Shown: positions 39,258-50,132 of the stretch, one piece after another
Layout: every line of letters begins with the position of its first letter
Position numbering within the stretch: the stretch's first letter is position 1
Assembly: GCA_973895155.1 (NCBI GenBank)
Contig: OZ316892.1
Span: 29,574,001-29,638,000, forward strand
DNA length: 64,000 nt
Reading direction: 5' to 3'
Source: Marsupella aquatica
Lineage: Eukaryota; Marchantiophyta
Translations under genes and position numbers: made by a program
Notes under the pieces: model-generated
The model's input: only the letters and a program-made list of their open reading frames with translations
What the model was told of the DNA's origin: nothing
The model's database searches: none

Positions 39258-39546
39258 ATATGATGAAGCCTTTAACTTGGCTGTCACATGAACTCAAAGA
39301 GGCTCTTGACAAGACACTATCAACATGAAGCCTTCTTGCAATCTGTACATCTTTCTTCAAGACTAGTCCAAAAACCTTTGAAGTGCACAACTTTATTGCA
39401 AGTGAAAACTGTGTCTCAAGACACTACAATAGGTATCTAGTTTGATATTTCAGTCACATTGGTGTCTGAATATCAGGGTACAATTCCAGGAATTTATGAT
39501 CCATTTGGCAAATGCAGTTCTTAAATTGTTGACATTACTCCTTACC
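39258..39546 (-). pseudogene. 3' part of an ankyrin/PGG paralogue (left half)
   Basis: It matches the end and 3' UTR of the complete gene at 58152-61498: GGCTCTTGACAAG, ATGAAGCCTTCTTGCAATC, GGCAAATGCAGTTCTTAAAT and CTCCTTACC all occur in the same order at 58010-58260. It ends at the MULE target site. Its continuation is 57801-57968, so the MULE nest split one 456-bp tandem partial copy. Confidence 0.8.
39538..39546. repeat. MULE target-site duplication, left
   Basis: CTCCTTACC, 9 bp, identical to 57792-57800. A 9-bp duplication is the hallmark of Mutator-like transposition. Confidence 0.9.
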
Positions 39547-40497
39547 ACCCCGAGTTAAATCTATGTCAAGTTAATGCTCCCCCACTTTCCTGGGGCGCCA
39601 TACACTGCCCGTTCCAGTCCCCGATGTTGCTGCCCGCTCCGGCCCAAGTTTGGCAGAACATAAACCAATACTCTACCATTTTGTCACGCACTTTGGCCCG
39701 ATCAACTTTGCTTTATCGACTTTATGTTTTGGCACCTTAAATTGCTCCGGCCCAACCGACTTAAGTTTGTGTCATCGACTTCTTCCTTGTGGAGTCGTGG
39801 TTTATGTTCTGGCAACGCTTTTTTTCCAGTAGAGTTGTACTTGCTTAACAGAGTCTAAGTGTTCAGGGCAAGCCTAGTACTTTGGTTAAGAGTCATGATT
39901 ATAGACTCTTGCTTTACATACAATAAGTATTTGGCCATTTAAACCATATAAATACTTATTATCTAAGGAGTTGTGATTAATGTTTTGGTGTCCAACACTT
40001 CTTTCCAAGGGAGTCATGCTTGTTTGGTAAGAGAGTCTAAGTGTTTAGGCACAACCTAGTAGTCTGGTTGAGAGTCATGATTCTAGAGTCTTGGTTGATG
40101 TTTTGCCAAATGCTTCTTCTCAATGGACTCATGGTTTATGTTCTGGCAACACTTCTTTCCAATGGAGTCATACCTATTTTGTAAGAGAGTCTAAGTGTTC
40201 AAGGGGAGCCTAATACTTTGGTTGAGAGTCATGATTGATAGAGTCTGGGTTTATGTTGTGCCAAATACTTATTTTCTACAGAGTTGTGTTATGTCTTGGC
40301 AACACTTCTTTCTAAAAAGTTGATGACACAAAGTCAATCGGGCCGAGCGGCCGACAAAATGTGAAAGGTGCCAAAACATAAACCTGAAGTCGATGGCGCA
40401 AAGTTGATCGGGCCGGAGCACATGAGTTAAATCATAGAGTATTGGTTTATGTTCTGCCAAACTTGGGCCGGAGCGGGCAACAGCATCGGGGACTGGG

Positions 40498-40502
40498 ACG
40501 GG
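40498..40502. repeat. copia target-site duplication, left
   Basis: ACGGG, identical to 57726-57730. With the copy removed, the MULE repeat reads through as GACGGGCAGTGTATGGCGCC, matching the opposite MULE arm. Confidence 0.85.
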
Positions 40503-42835
40503 TGTTGAGCATAGACAACAATCGCAACGGTAAACCCATGAACCATCCAACGCACAAGAGTCGACACAGAGAGATACATGGTTCACCTCCACATGAGGCT
40601 AAGTCCACGGGAACACACAAGAGCTTTACTGCACTCTAGGCCGACCGGCCATACCAAGCATCCACAACGCAAGCTCTCCCTATCTCTTAACTAGCTCCGT
40701 AACAATGAGCCTGAGTTCCCACTCTCCAAGAAAACACCAATTGGTTATAGAGTGTGCATGTCGCTTGCTTATCAAACGATTGACACGACAAATATGTATT
40801 TTCTCCTACTAAAATCATTTGTTATCGTATGACGGCCCGAATGTGGAGGGACGCTATTCGGATTCTATTGCATGTAGGATGAGTATGTTTATTTTCGCTC
40901 CTGAAAATGTAATTTTTGATCAAGTCTACCGACTAGTTTCTCTGCTTTTGATCAAGTCCCATGGACTACACCACACACACTCCTGCTGGTCGCTGGTGGA
41001 GTGCTGTCACCACCCCTCCTACTCACATGGTTGACCAATCCGTGCAAGGATTCCTTAGACACTTCTTTGGGATAGAACACAATCGTGACACATAAAAGAT
41101 AACGCTACACCAATTAAAACTTCAGGAATCAAACCAAATCCATATCTTTTGGTAAAAAATTGTAACACTTTGCAAGGACAACCCGGCCTCTTGCCGTCTG
41201 CCCAACTCCTGCTGCACTGGGACAAGTGCTACGCCTCTACCTCACTACTTTGGCTTGATTCCCTCTTCTGGCTATGAGATAACTTCCCTAAACAAACACT
41301 AGACTGAGTTTCCTCCAATTCACTATGGGGCTCCCTCCTAAATACAAAAAAACACACCAAAGCACCCCTCACGGGTCACAATGATGGCGGCTATCCTAGC
41401 GACGCCACTAAAACCTCATTCAAGAATTCCCTAACCTAAATCATGCAGCACACACATGCTAACTAGAACCCTCATCTAACTACGGGACCAACGGTGCCTT
41501 TGACGATGCCAAACAACAATCCGGAATCCGTAGTCCCAGGGAAGTGTGGAGGCCCTCCCATGGTCGAAACCTAAAATATTTCAAACTACTCCCCTGATGG
41601 AAGCCCTGGACAGCCCTGCTCCTCCTGATCACGGATCCGTAAATGACACTCAAAACGGATCCCGAATGGCCGAGATATGATCGTTTAAGTTTTTACGAGA
41701 CACCGTCCCCTCCGTTTCGTCGGTACAACACCAGGGGGCCCCGGCTTCTCCCACAACAGGGGTCCCCGGCTTTGCTGCTGCCATCCCCACTTCTAGGACA
41801 GAACTAGGGTCCCTGGCTGCCGGATGTACAGACGTCCGTTCGGATCCAACGTCGAGAGATTTTTGTCAAAACATAATCTAACGTATCTTTACCATCTTAA
41901 CTCCGTTTTGGCCGTGTGACACATCGTTGGATTCAACTTGGAGAGCTCCTTCCAACAAGCCTGTAAACTTCTGATTTTGAGATGGTTGAAAATCTAACGT
42001 TCGTACACCTAGGGTCTGTACACATGCTGAAAGCAAGCACAAGAGGGAAAGGGTTTAGGGTTTAAGGTTTAGGTATGGGTGGGAACCCCACAAGTGAGAA
42101 TAGAGAAAAAAGGGAAGGAAGAAAGAGTGAGGGCCCCTTCTATGGATGTGTCCTTCTACGGAGTGCCCCTCTACGGAGTGGGGAAGGAAAAGAGAACAAA
42201 AACCATGTGAGGACCACACAAAGGGTGCAGGGAACACAAATGTGGGAACCCCTTCCTTCTAAGGGCCCTCCCACCATCACTACTCCAAAATTGCCTAGTT
42301 TTATTGTTGTACGGGCATTGAGGTTTCTCAAGACGTCACTGTTTGATACAGACCTAAACTCAACTAGGGAACCCTAGTTTTGCATGAGGCTCATTGAGGG
42401 CTTCAAAATGAATCCAAACATGACCATGTTTGAAATAGTACTAGCGCAACAACGTCTGTTTCAAGTTTCAACATTTTCTATATTTTGGTCATTATTCCCG
42501 TTTTGCGCCTTATGTGGAGCCTCCGGCCAGCCCCCACAATGGTTCCCTTGTCATCCATCACCGCCAGGCACCCTCTCAACTCCAGCCTCCGGTTGTCGCA
42601 TCCATTTATTAGAACTAACAAAAATAAAAATTTTGAAAATCCAAACACTTTTACTACTGACACCTTCTTGTCTTTCTAGTTATATATGCAATTATAAGTC
42701 ATCACTAAGTTACTACCTGGTTCGGGGCCCTGTCACAGTGCATAGCATGACTAACCTAACCAAGTCTACGACTAAGGTTAGCCTTAACTACGGTACAATC
42801 GTAACTCTAGACCTAAGAGTACGTAAATCCTAACA
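40503..42835 (-). repeat. copia 3' LTR, interrupted
   Basis: Positions 40503-40758 and 42738-42835 together align with the 349-bp right LTR, sharing CGCACAAGAGTC, TTTACTGCACTCTAGGCCGA and CTAACCTAACCAAGTCT in the same order. Both LTRs differ by scattered substitutions, so the insertion is not very recent. Confidence 0.88.
40759..42737. mobile_element. LTR-like insertion (probable solo LTR, 1,979 bp)
   Basis: It sits inside the copia 3' LTR, bordered by GTGCA on each side (40754-40758, 42738-42742). The ends are TGTCGCTTGC...CCCTGTCACA, the TG...CA rule of LTRs; read on the minus strand it begins TGTGACAGGGCCCC, like many Ty3-type LTRs. No polymerase or gag frames are present. A telomere-box-like GGGTTTAGGGTTTAAGGTTTAGG occurs at 42051-42073. 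A solo LTR left by recombination is the simplest reading; a complete small non-autonomous element is possible. Confidence 0.75.
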
Positions 42836-42852
42836 ATCTCCCCCTTGACTCT
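42836..42852 (-). promoter_or_regulatory. copia polypurine tract
   Basis: On the minus strand AGAGTCAAGGGGGAGAT directly precedes the 3' LTR (TGTTAGGATT), the expected position and composition of the plus-strand primer. Confidence 0.85.
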
Positions 42853-42949
42853 GGTCTAGGGGAGGATAAAGACTGCTACCAATATGATTACTCAGCGAGA
42901 AGTTCTGGAAAAAAAACCAAATCGGTTTTCCCTCTTTATACGAGAGTAG

Positions 42950-45900
42950 ACCAGAACTAGCCATAGCCTATACAAGAAATGAGCAAGAGCATATCTCAGT
43001 ATCTACACAAATGTTAAGTAACCCTACTTGTGAGGCAATTGCAAAACCTGCAACACATCTTTCATCGTGTCTAGAAAAACTCTCCAAAGGAATCACTTTG
43101 GTAAAAATGGTAGTCGGGTTGAGTTTACCGTCAATCTTGACTAGCTCAAACATATTATCAGACATAGCCTACCTGATAAAACAGTATCTGACGTCGATGT
43201 GCTTCACTCTATTGTCCATCACCTGGTTCACAGCAAGGTGGAGCACAATCTGACTATCACAATGGAGCTTCACATTTCCCTATGGCAATCCCATCTCAGT
43301 GATCAGTCTATCCAACCAAATCGCTTCCTTTGCTGCTTCTGTTGTTGCAACATACTCCGCTTCTCTAGTAGACTGAGCAATACATTTCTGCAAAGTAGAC
43401 CTCCAACTTATGCAACCACCTCCCAGTGTGAACACATAACCTGTTGTTGACTTCCTTCGATCCAGATCCTATGCATAGTCAACATCTACATAGCCCATCA
43501 ATGATCTAGCATTATCAACATGTGCATCAAACAATAGACAATGATCCACGATACCCTTCAAGTACCGAATAATCTACTTCACTGCTTCCCAGTGTACCTT
43601 CCCTGGATTTGACATGTACCTGCTCACCTTGCCCATAGCCATGGTAAGATCACGTCTAGTGCAAGTCATCAAATACATGAGACTCCCCACTACCTTGTCA
43701 TAACTAAGGAACCTTTGACATCAGCCCCTTCTCTGTCTCATCCGTAGGACGGAATGCTGATGACAACTTGAAGTGTGGAGCCAATGAGATACTTACGGGC
43801 TTGCTATCCCCCATGTTGAACCTTGCAATTACCTTCCTTGCATAATTGCTCTACATCAACCATAGCTTACCAGCCTCCAAGTCCCTAGTGATCTCCATAC
43901 CCAAAGTCCTCTTAGCTGGCCCTAAGTCCTTCATCTTAAACTCTGCACTTAGCAGTGTCTTGAGCTTAATAATCTCAAACCTATCCTTGGTCGCAATAGC
44001 ACATCATTCACATAAAGTACTAAAACAATGAATCCAAAGACAACATTTTTCACCGGTAAAAGATACACACAAGGGTCAAACACACTCTTATGAAAGCCTT
44101 GTGCACGAATCCAATCATCAAACCGCTTATTCCACTGTCTTGTGACTGCTTCAACCCATACAAGGATCTCAACAATCTACAAACTAAATCCTCTTGCCCT
44201 CTCTTCACAAAACCTAGCGGCTGTTTCATGAAGATCACCTCTTCCAAGGTGCCATAGAGGAAAGTTGTGACAACATCCATCTGATCTAGCAACAGACCAA
44301 ACATAACAACAAATACACATAATAGCCGTATTGTTGAGTACTTAGCAACTGGTGAGAATACCTCATTGTGATCCACACATTTTTCCTAAGTGTATGAATA
44401 CCTTGGATACCAACCTAGCCTTGTAGACCTTGGATCCACCTCCCGTGGACTGATCCTTCAGCTTGTATATCCACTTGCTGTCCACCACTTGCTGTCCCTC
44501 AGGCAGCTTGACAAGCTCCCAAGTTTTGTTGTCCTTCAGTGACTGCATCCCTATGTGCATTGCTGTAGTCCACTCCTGCTTCTCCTTAGAAGCACTTGCC
44601 TCATGAAATGAAGAAGGTTCCACTTCTTCCAAAATCAACAAATTACTCTCATCATCAGTAACAAATATTTCTCTTGCAATTGAGATGAATCAACCCATTG
44701 TCCATACCTTGGTGGAGCGAGTATAGTGTGACCAAATATTCTTCTAGCCGATGACTCTGGTTGATCTGCATGTACTGGTACAATCTGAAGCTCAGCAACA
44801 TCCATTTGTTGCTCACTAGCATCAACAAACTCCTCTGGTTCCTCTGGCATAGGAATTAATTCCATAATTGGAGCAACTCTTTTTCTCCGGTCATGCACCT
44901 CATGATCAATCTCCCCCTCAATGAGATCCAGGATAAGAGATTTTCCTTTGTCAGTATGGGAGACCTAAGTATTCTTCCCCTCTTTCAATAATCTAGATTC
45001 TCTTTCAATAATCTGGATTCATTGAAAGAAACATCCCTATTGACAACAAGCTTATAGGCAGTAGGATCCCATAGCCTATAGGCTTTTACACCACTTTGGT
45101 ATCCAAGAAAAATATATTTGTTGGAGGTAGGATCCAACTTGGTCCTATTCTACTTAGGTGTGAGAGCATATGCATCATTTCCAAAAACTACCAAGTCGTG
45201 ATAGTCTGCTTGTCGCTTATAGCGCATCTCAAACAATGTTTTGAAATTGATAGCACTAGAAGGAGAAAGATTTATCAAATAAGTTGCGATATTGATAACT
45301 TCTACCCAAAATTCCTGTGGTAAACCTGATTGGCTCAACATACTCCGTGACTGCTCCAATAATGTCCGATTGAGCCTCTCAGCGACATCATTTTGCTACG
45401 GAGTACAAACTGTGGTGAGATGGCGAGTTATCCCCTGTTTAGAATAGTACTCTTCAAATTCCACTAAAAGTGTACTCCCCGCCGTTGTCTAACCTCAGAC
45501 TCTTCACCCTTGTATCCAAACACTTGACTGTGTTTCAAGTCTGATTTTCACCTGGGCCTTCCACTTCTTAAAAAAGATAAGACATCAGACTTATGCGTCA
45601 TGAAATAAATCTACACAAATCTTGAGTAATTGTCAATAAATGATACATAGTACAACTTTTCAGAGTGTGAGGGAGTTGGGAATGGTCCCCACATGTCACT
45701 ATGTATGTACTCAAGAATAGCCTTGGAACAATGAGTTCCAACACCAAAAGCACGACGATGCTGCTTTCCAAGGATGCAATGCTCACAGAACTCTAGAAAT
45801 GAGTCCATTCTTTCGTAAGATAGCCAAACCCTTCTCACTCATGTGGCCTAGCCATGAATGCCACAATTGAGTCATCTCCCCGTGAGACTTTGTTACATTG

Positions 45901-46264
45901 GCCTCTCCACATATAGTATTGCCTTGCAACACATATAAATTCTTCTATTTGCTCCCCTTCAAACTCACTCTCTCTCCTGACCTAACTTGAAGTTTATCAT
46001 CAATAACGCTCCATTGATGACCATTTGAATCCAACACACCGAGTGAAATCAGATTTTTATGCATGCTAGGTACATACCTAAGTCCGGATACTGTACGCAC
46101 AGTACCATCAAAACATTTGAATTTTCACAGACCCAATACTCTCAATTTGACAAGAGTGATCATTTCCCATCAAAACTGAACCGTTTGAAATAGAGTAAGA
46201 ACCGAAAAACTCACGAATGTAACAAATGTGCAAAGAGCAAACACAATCAAGAATCCACACATCA
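42950..46264 (-). pseudogene. copia pol remnant: integrase, RT, RNase H
   Basis: From right to left on the minus strand: a GAG-pre-integrase part (CEHCILGKQHR, ~45750), integrase core (EYIHSDMWGPF, ~45700; QSGLPQEFWVEVI, ~45330), RT (KLPEGQQVVDSKWIYKLK, ~44480; DVVTTFLYGTLEEVIFMKQP, ~44250; SLYGLKQS, ~44150) and RNase H (HCDSQIVLHLAVNQVMD, then VKHIDVRYCF, 43260-43180). The RT catalytic box near 44010 reads YVND instead of YVDD. Several stops and frame changes break it. Confidence 0.85.
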
Positions 46265-46269
46265 TGTGC
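46265..46269. repeat. Ty3 target-site duplication, left
   Basis: TGTGC, identical to 54853-54857. Excising the element joins the copia protease region in frame (AHDVWILDCVCSLHI). Confidence 0.85.
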
Positions 46270-49200
46270 TGTCACGCCCCTAACCCGGGCTTTAAATCTA
46301 GTTTAGTTCCATGGGGCGACCTTGACCATGAGTAGGGGTGAGGGTTCAGGCAAGGAGGTGTGTAGTGGCCTCGATTAGCCCTAAGTCGGGCTAAGTCAAT
46401 ATACTTACCGGTATAATACGTACGCAACTCGTACTGGCCATAAGTATGTTTGTTTTCCATCGCTAGAATATTCCCACAGTTAGTGACTCGGACTAACTTT
46501 CGGCTTGGGGCTTTCAAGCCATCGACGCGACAGAACCTTGTAGTATGCAATGGGTGGCAATCCCTACCATTAGTCCGCACCCAGTACGTCCCTTGAAATG
46601 GCGCCTTTGCCCAGACAAAACATACACAACACCAGCTACCCGCGATAGAATCAGGGGGAAAATACTACATTTACTCAGTGAAGAATCAGTTTACATAGTT
46701 GACTCGACTTCTAAGGGGATCAGCAGGCCTAACGGCAGTCGATGCCCAGTCTCTACGAGGCCCCGCCCCGTGCTTGCCCAGTAAGCTCGACTCTGGCTCT
46801 TACTCCTTAGTGCACTTTGACCCTACTCACGCAGGGACTCCCCGTGCCTCGCCTTTTCTTGCACTGAGATAACTAAGCCCTCTTCCCCCTCCCACAGCGG
46901 AAGGGGAAGCCTAAATACTACGGTTGCGGAAAAGAACCGAAAGATACTACCTTCCGGGGTAATGCCTACTGACTAACTGTAACCTTCTGACTAACCGGCC
47001 GCACTCCTCTGACCAGTTGACCGTCGGCGGCAAGGGCATTGACCGGGGTGGCAGCAGCTAAGTCTACTGACCAAAATCTAGTCCGTTGATGGACTCTATC
47101 CTACGTTGGCTGATCCTAACTGATCTTGTCCTAATTCTTCCTACTGTGCTGCTAATCGGCGCCAAATGATAGCCCTTATGTCGTTAAGCCTAATCAAAAA
47201 GATGTTGCTGACTCAACTGCCCCACGCGGCGCCTGCTCAGACCCTCCGCTAACCACCCCTTACGTGCGTGCTGTGGTTGGGCCAGGGTTTGTCCCCTTAT
47301 CGGGGTGAGACCTCAAGCCGCCTTGATCAGAGGTGGGCCCAGGTGTTGCCCGCTGGAGGACGAGCAGAGTAACGCGGTCCTGCAAGGCCTTGTTATCCCG
47401 TACCACCTCCTCTGCCTCATTTGCCGCCTCATCGGCCTATGCTTGGAGCCATGCTACCTCCAGCTTGAGCTGGTTAATGGAGTCACGCTGGGCCTAGTCC
47501 TGCGCCAGCAATTTATCCCGTTCGGCGAAGAGACTAGCCACCTGCTGAGCTGCCTACAGGAATTTTTTGTTGAGGTCGGTCAAGCTGGTAACCCGAGTCG
47601 AGGATTCCGAGCGCAACTGAAGCACGGTGTCATCCAGCTTTTTGAGATCCATTTGCGCCCCGCTCAACTCCTGGGTTAGTCTGTCTTGCTGTTCAATGGT
47701 GTGGGCTAACTCCTCACGACGGGTAGTGGCGTCCTCCTCGAGGTGTTCTACCAGCATTTGGAGGCGCCCAATCTTGTTCCCCTTCGCCATGCGTTCTTCC
47801 TCCAAGCGGCTTACAATCCGTGGTTGGTGCTCTAACATGAAGAAGGCTGGTTGAAAGTACGCCAAGACTTGTTGTCTGATGTACGTTGCCAGCTCCCCTG
47901 ACAGAGTCTGACTAAACTTCTGGACCAGGTCATAGGCCATGGTCCCCGGGGCTACTTGGTAGTCCTCCATCCTCTCGGGTACCGGCGGTTCCTCGAGCGG
48001 GGCGGCGAGCTCCTCCGTAGTCTGCAATGGGGAAGGAAGGTTTCTTCAGGTGGTGGAGGGATTGGAGGTGGTTGTACCGGGGGTAGCGGAGGCTCGACGG
48101 AAGGGGGCGGTGGAATTTCAACCCGGGGAGGTGATGGAGTATTAGTCGGGGCCTCCGGCTTGGGGTTTTCCCGAGGCGCGGTAGTCCGCTCACTCGGGGT
48201 AGCCTCCTCCGTAGCGGGGGTGACATTAGTCGGGGCTGAGGTGGCCATATTCTTTCCCCTGGCCTCCCGTTGTGCCTTGTACCAGGCGAGGATGATGGCG
48301 ACATGACTTCCCAGGTAAGTCTTCCCCCTGATAGCCATACCTCCCTGAGCCCGCTTAAGCTCCCCCAAGAACCTCCGGTAAAAGAATTGGGCCCAGTTCC
48401 GCCGTTTATACTGTTCCACTTGTACGATTGTGCAGAGGGAGATCTCGGATCGTGGCTCAATCATGTGTAGGGTAGTCCGTATGAAGTTAAGCCGCTCCAT
48501 ACAAATTAAGTTGGTGCACGACCCCTGCTTGTATCCGTTGTCTGTCTTACCCTCGGGTTTGAAGTGCCGAGGTGTATATATACTTCTTATCCCAAATTTG
48601 GAGTTCAACCGACATCGGCCGGGTTGGCAGGAAGAAGATCTGTGCTAGCCAATGCTCCGTGAGTGATAAGGTCTGTCCTGAAACCTTGGTGGTTGATGCG
48701 TCAGTGTCAAAATTGGAGATGAACTCACAAATCTCTTTTGGCCCGGCTGCGCACGGTCTCCATAGCAAGTGAGCGAACTGCTCCAACTGATGCTCCTTGA
48801 GATAGTCTGCATGGTCGAGTTTCTTGATCGCGATCCAGACTACCTCGGGGATGCGGATTACCTGTAATAAGTTAGACTTTGGATTATCCGCAAGCCATCG
48901 GGTCTAGTTGGTTGGGGGGTTCGCCAAGGCAGGTGCAGGGGTGGCGTTAGTTCATGTTGTTGGTTCGGGGGCCGGCGTCGTCCTTGACCGCTTTCGAGAA
49001 CACTGCTCAAGCTATGGACTAACACGCTCGGAACCCGAGGAACACTCGGTGTTGTTCACGGGATGAACTTGGGACCGGTTTGGTGGTACGCCGGTGGTCA
49101 TCGGCTGAGGGGCTGGGGGTGGTGTCGGGGTAGCCATATCCCAGTTGAAGGCGTTGGAGCTTTCCCCGAGGAACGTAAGGTTACGCGCCGCTTCCCGTTG

Positions 49201-50132
49201 TCTGTTGATGTCTTCTTCACGCTTCTCGGCTGTAATCTGCTGGTCGATGTATCCTGAAATCTTATCAAACTCCGTTGGAGTCAGTCTTTGGCTGCCCTTT
49301 AGCCTAAAGAACTTCGCGGGAACTTCAAGAATCGCCTCTGCCACCAATCTGAACCCTTCCTCACTGCTATATAGCTCGGTGAGGTAATCCCGTAGCTTGT
49401 TGTAACTGGAATCCCTGGTGACGACTGTCTTCTCACAGTTAACCTGTCCTACCTTGGTCACCAGCTTTGCGTATCTTTGTTTGTAAGCGGCTTTCTCGGG
49501 GCAAGAGTACCAGTAAGTCTTGGAGAACTTAGCACCAACCTCGCCAAACAAGGACCAAAATCCCAAGGCTGTAAGGGTCATACTAACCTTTGTAGTCTGG
49601 TTTGTCGAGTCCGCGTTCCCACCCTACCGGTCCGCTTGCTGGTGGCGTCTTTACTCGCCCTGACTAAATCTTGCCACAATCCGCTCTCATCCCTTGATAA
49701 TCTCCTCGTAAAGGTCAGCTTGATTCAAGAAAGGCGAGAGTGAATGGCAGCATCTACGAATTTTTGAAAGGTAGAAATGAGCAAATGGCCCGCAGTGCCA
49801 TCAACTCTGCTCTTATGGAGGTGTCAGGGTGAGCTCAAGCTTGAGAGGGCAAGGCCGTTTTGGTCGTTGATAATGAGCTGAAGTTGACGTCTCGGTCCAA
49901 GCGTGATCCTCCTAACGGATTTTTACTCCGCCGCCGCCACCGTACCTTGGTCGAGCGTAATAATCCTCCTCCTTAATTCGTAATCATTCGATCAACTAAC
50001 CTACTCCTAATCTATTCATAATGGCAAAGACTGCTATTTGTGCTATTCTACGCTACGGCTATGGTCCTAATGACCGTATAAGTCCTAATCTAGGACCTGC
50101 GTTCGGTTAAGTGACACGTTGCCCGTGTTACA
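46270..50132 (-). repeat. Ty3 3' LTR, unusually long (~3.9 kb) with frames inside
   Basis: It starts at TGTAACACGGGC (minus strand) right after the polypurine tract GAGTGGGGAGCTA and ends GGGGCGTGACA at the TSD. The first bases form a hairpin (GTGACACG / CGTGTCAC) also found in the 5' copy. Reading frames lie at 49581-49012, 48786-48547, 48608-47952 and 48027-47554. Because the 5' LTR is truncated, its true length cannot be confirmed inside this window. A chimaera of two related elements is the alternative. Confidence 0.55.
47554..49581 (-). pseudogene. LTR-embedded ORF remnants (gag-like / coiled coil)
   Basis: Consecutive minus-strand frames suggest one decayed gene. They are MTLTALGFWSLFGEVGAK... 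(189 aa, charged and helical), LTEHWLAQIFFLPTRP... (~79 aa), a Pro-rich hinge (PPPPSVEPPLPPVQPPP) and a 157-aa coiled coil (VEHLEEDATTRREELAHTIEQ). No zinc knuckle, protease or polymerase motif is present. The beginning of the first frame is shared with the 5' copy (54326 downwards), where it joins a different gag sequence. It could be a gag or an accessory protein of this retroelement family; I do not recognise it further. Confidence 0.5.

Noticed and set aside
47305-48306. Plus-strand frames opposite the LTR-embedded region
   Set aside because: They are antisense to Pro-rich and coiled-coil sequence on the minus strand and have no independent features.
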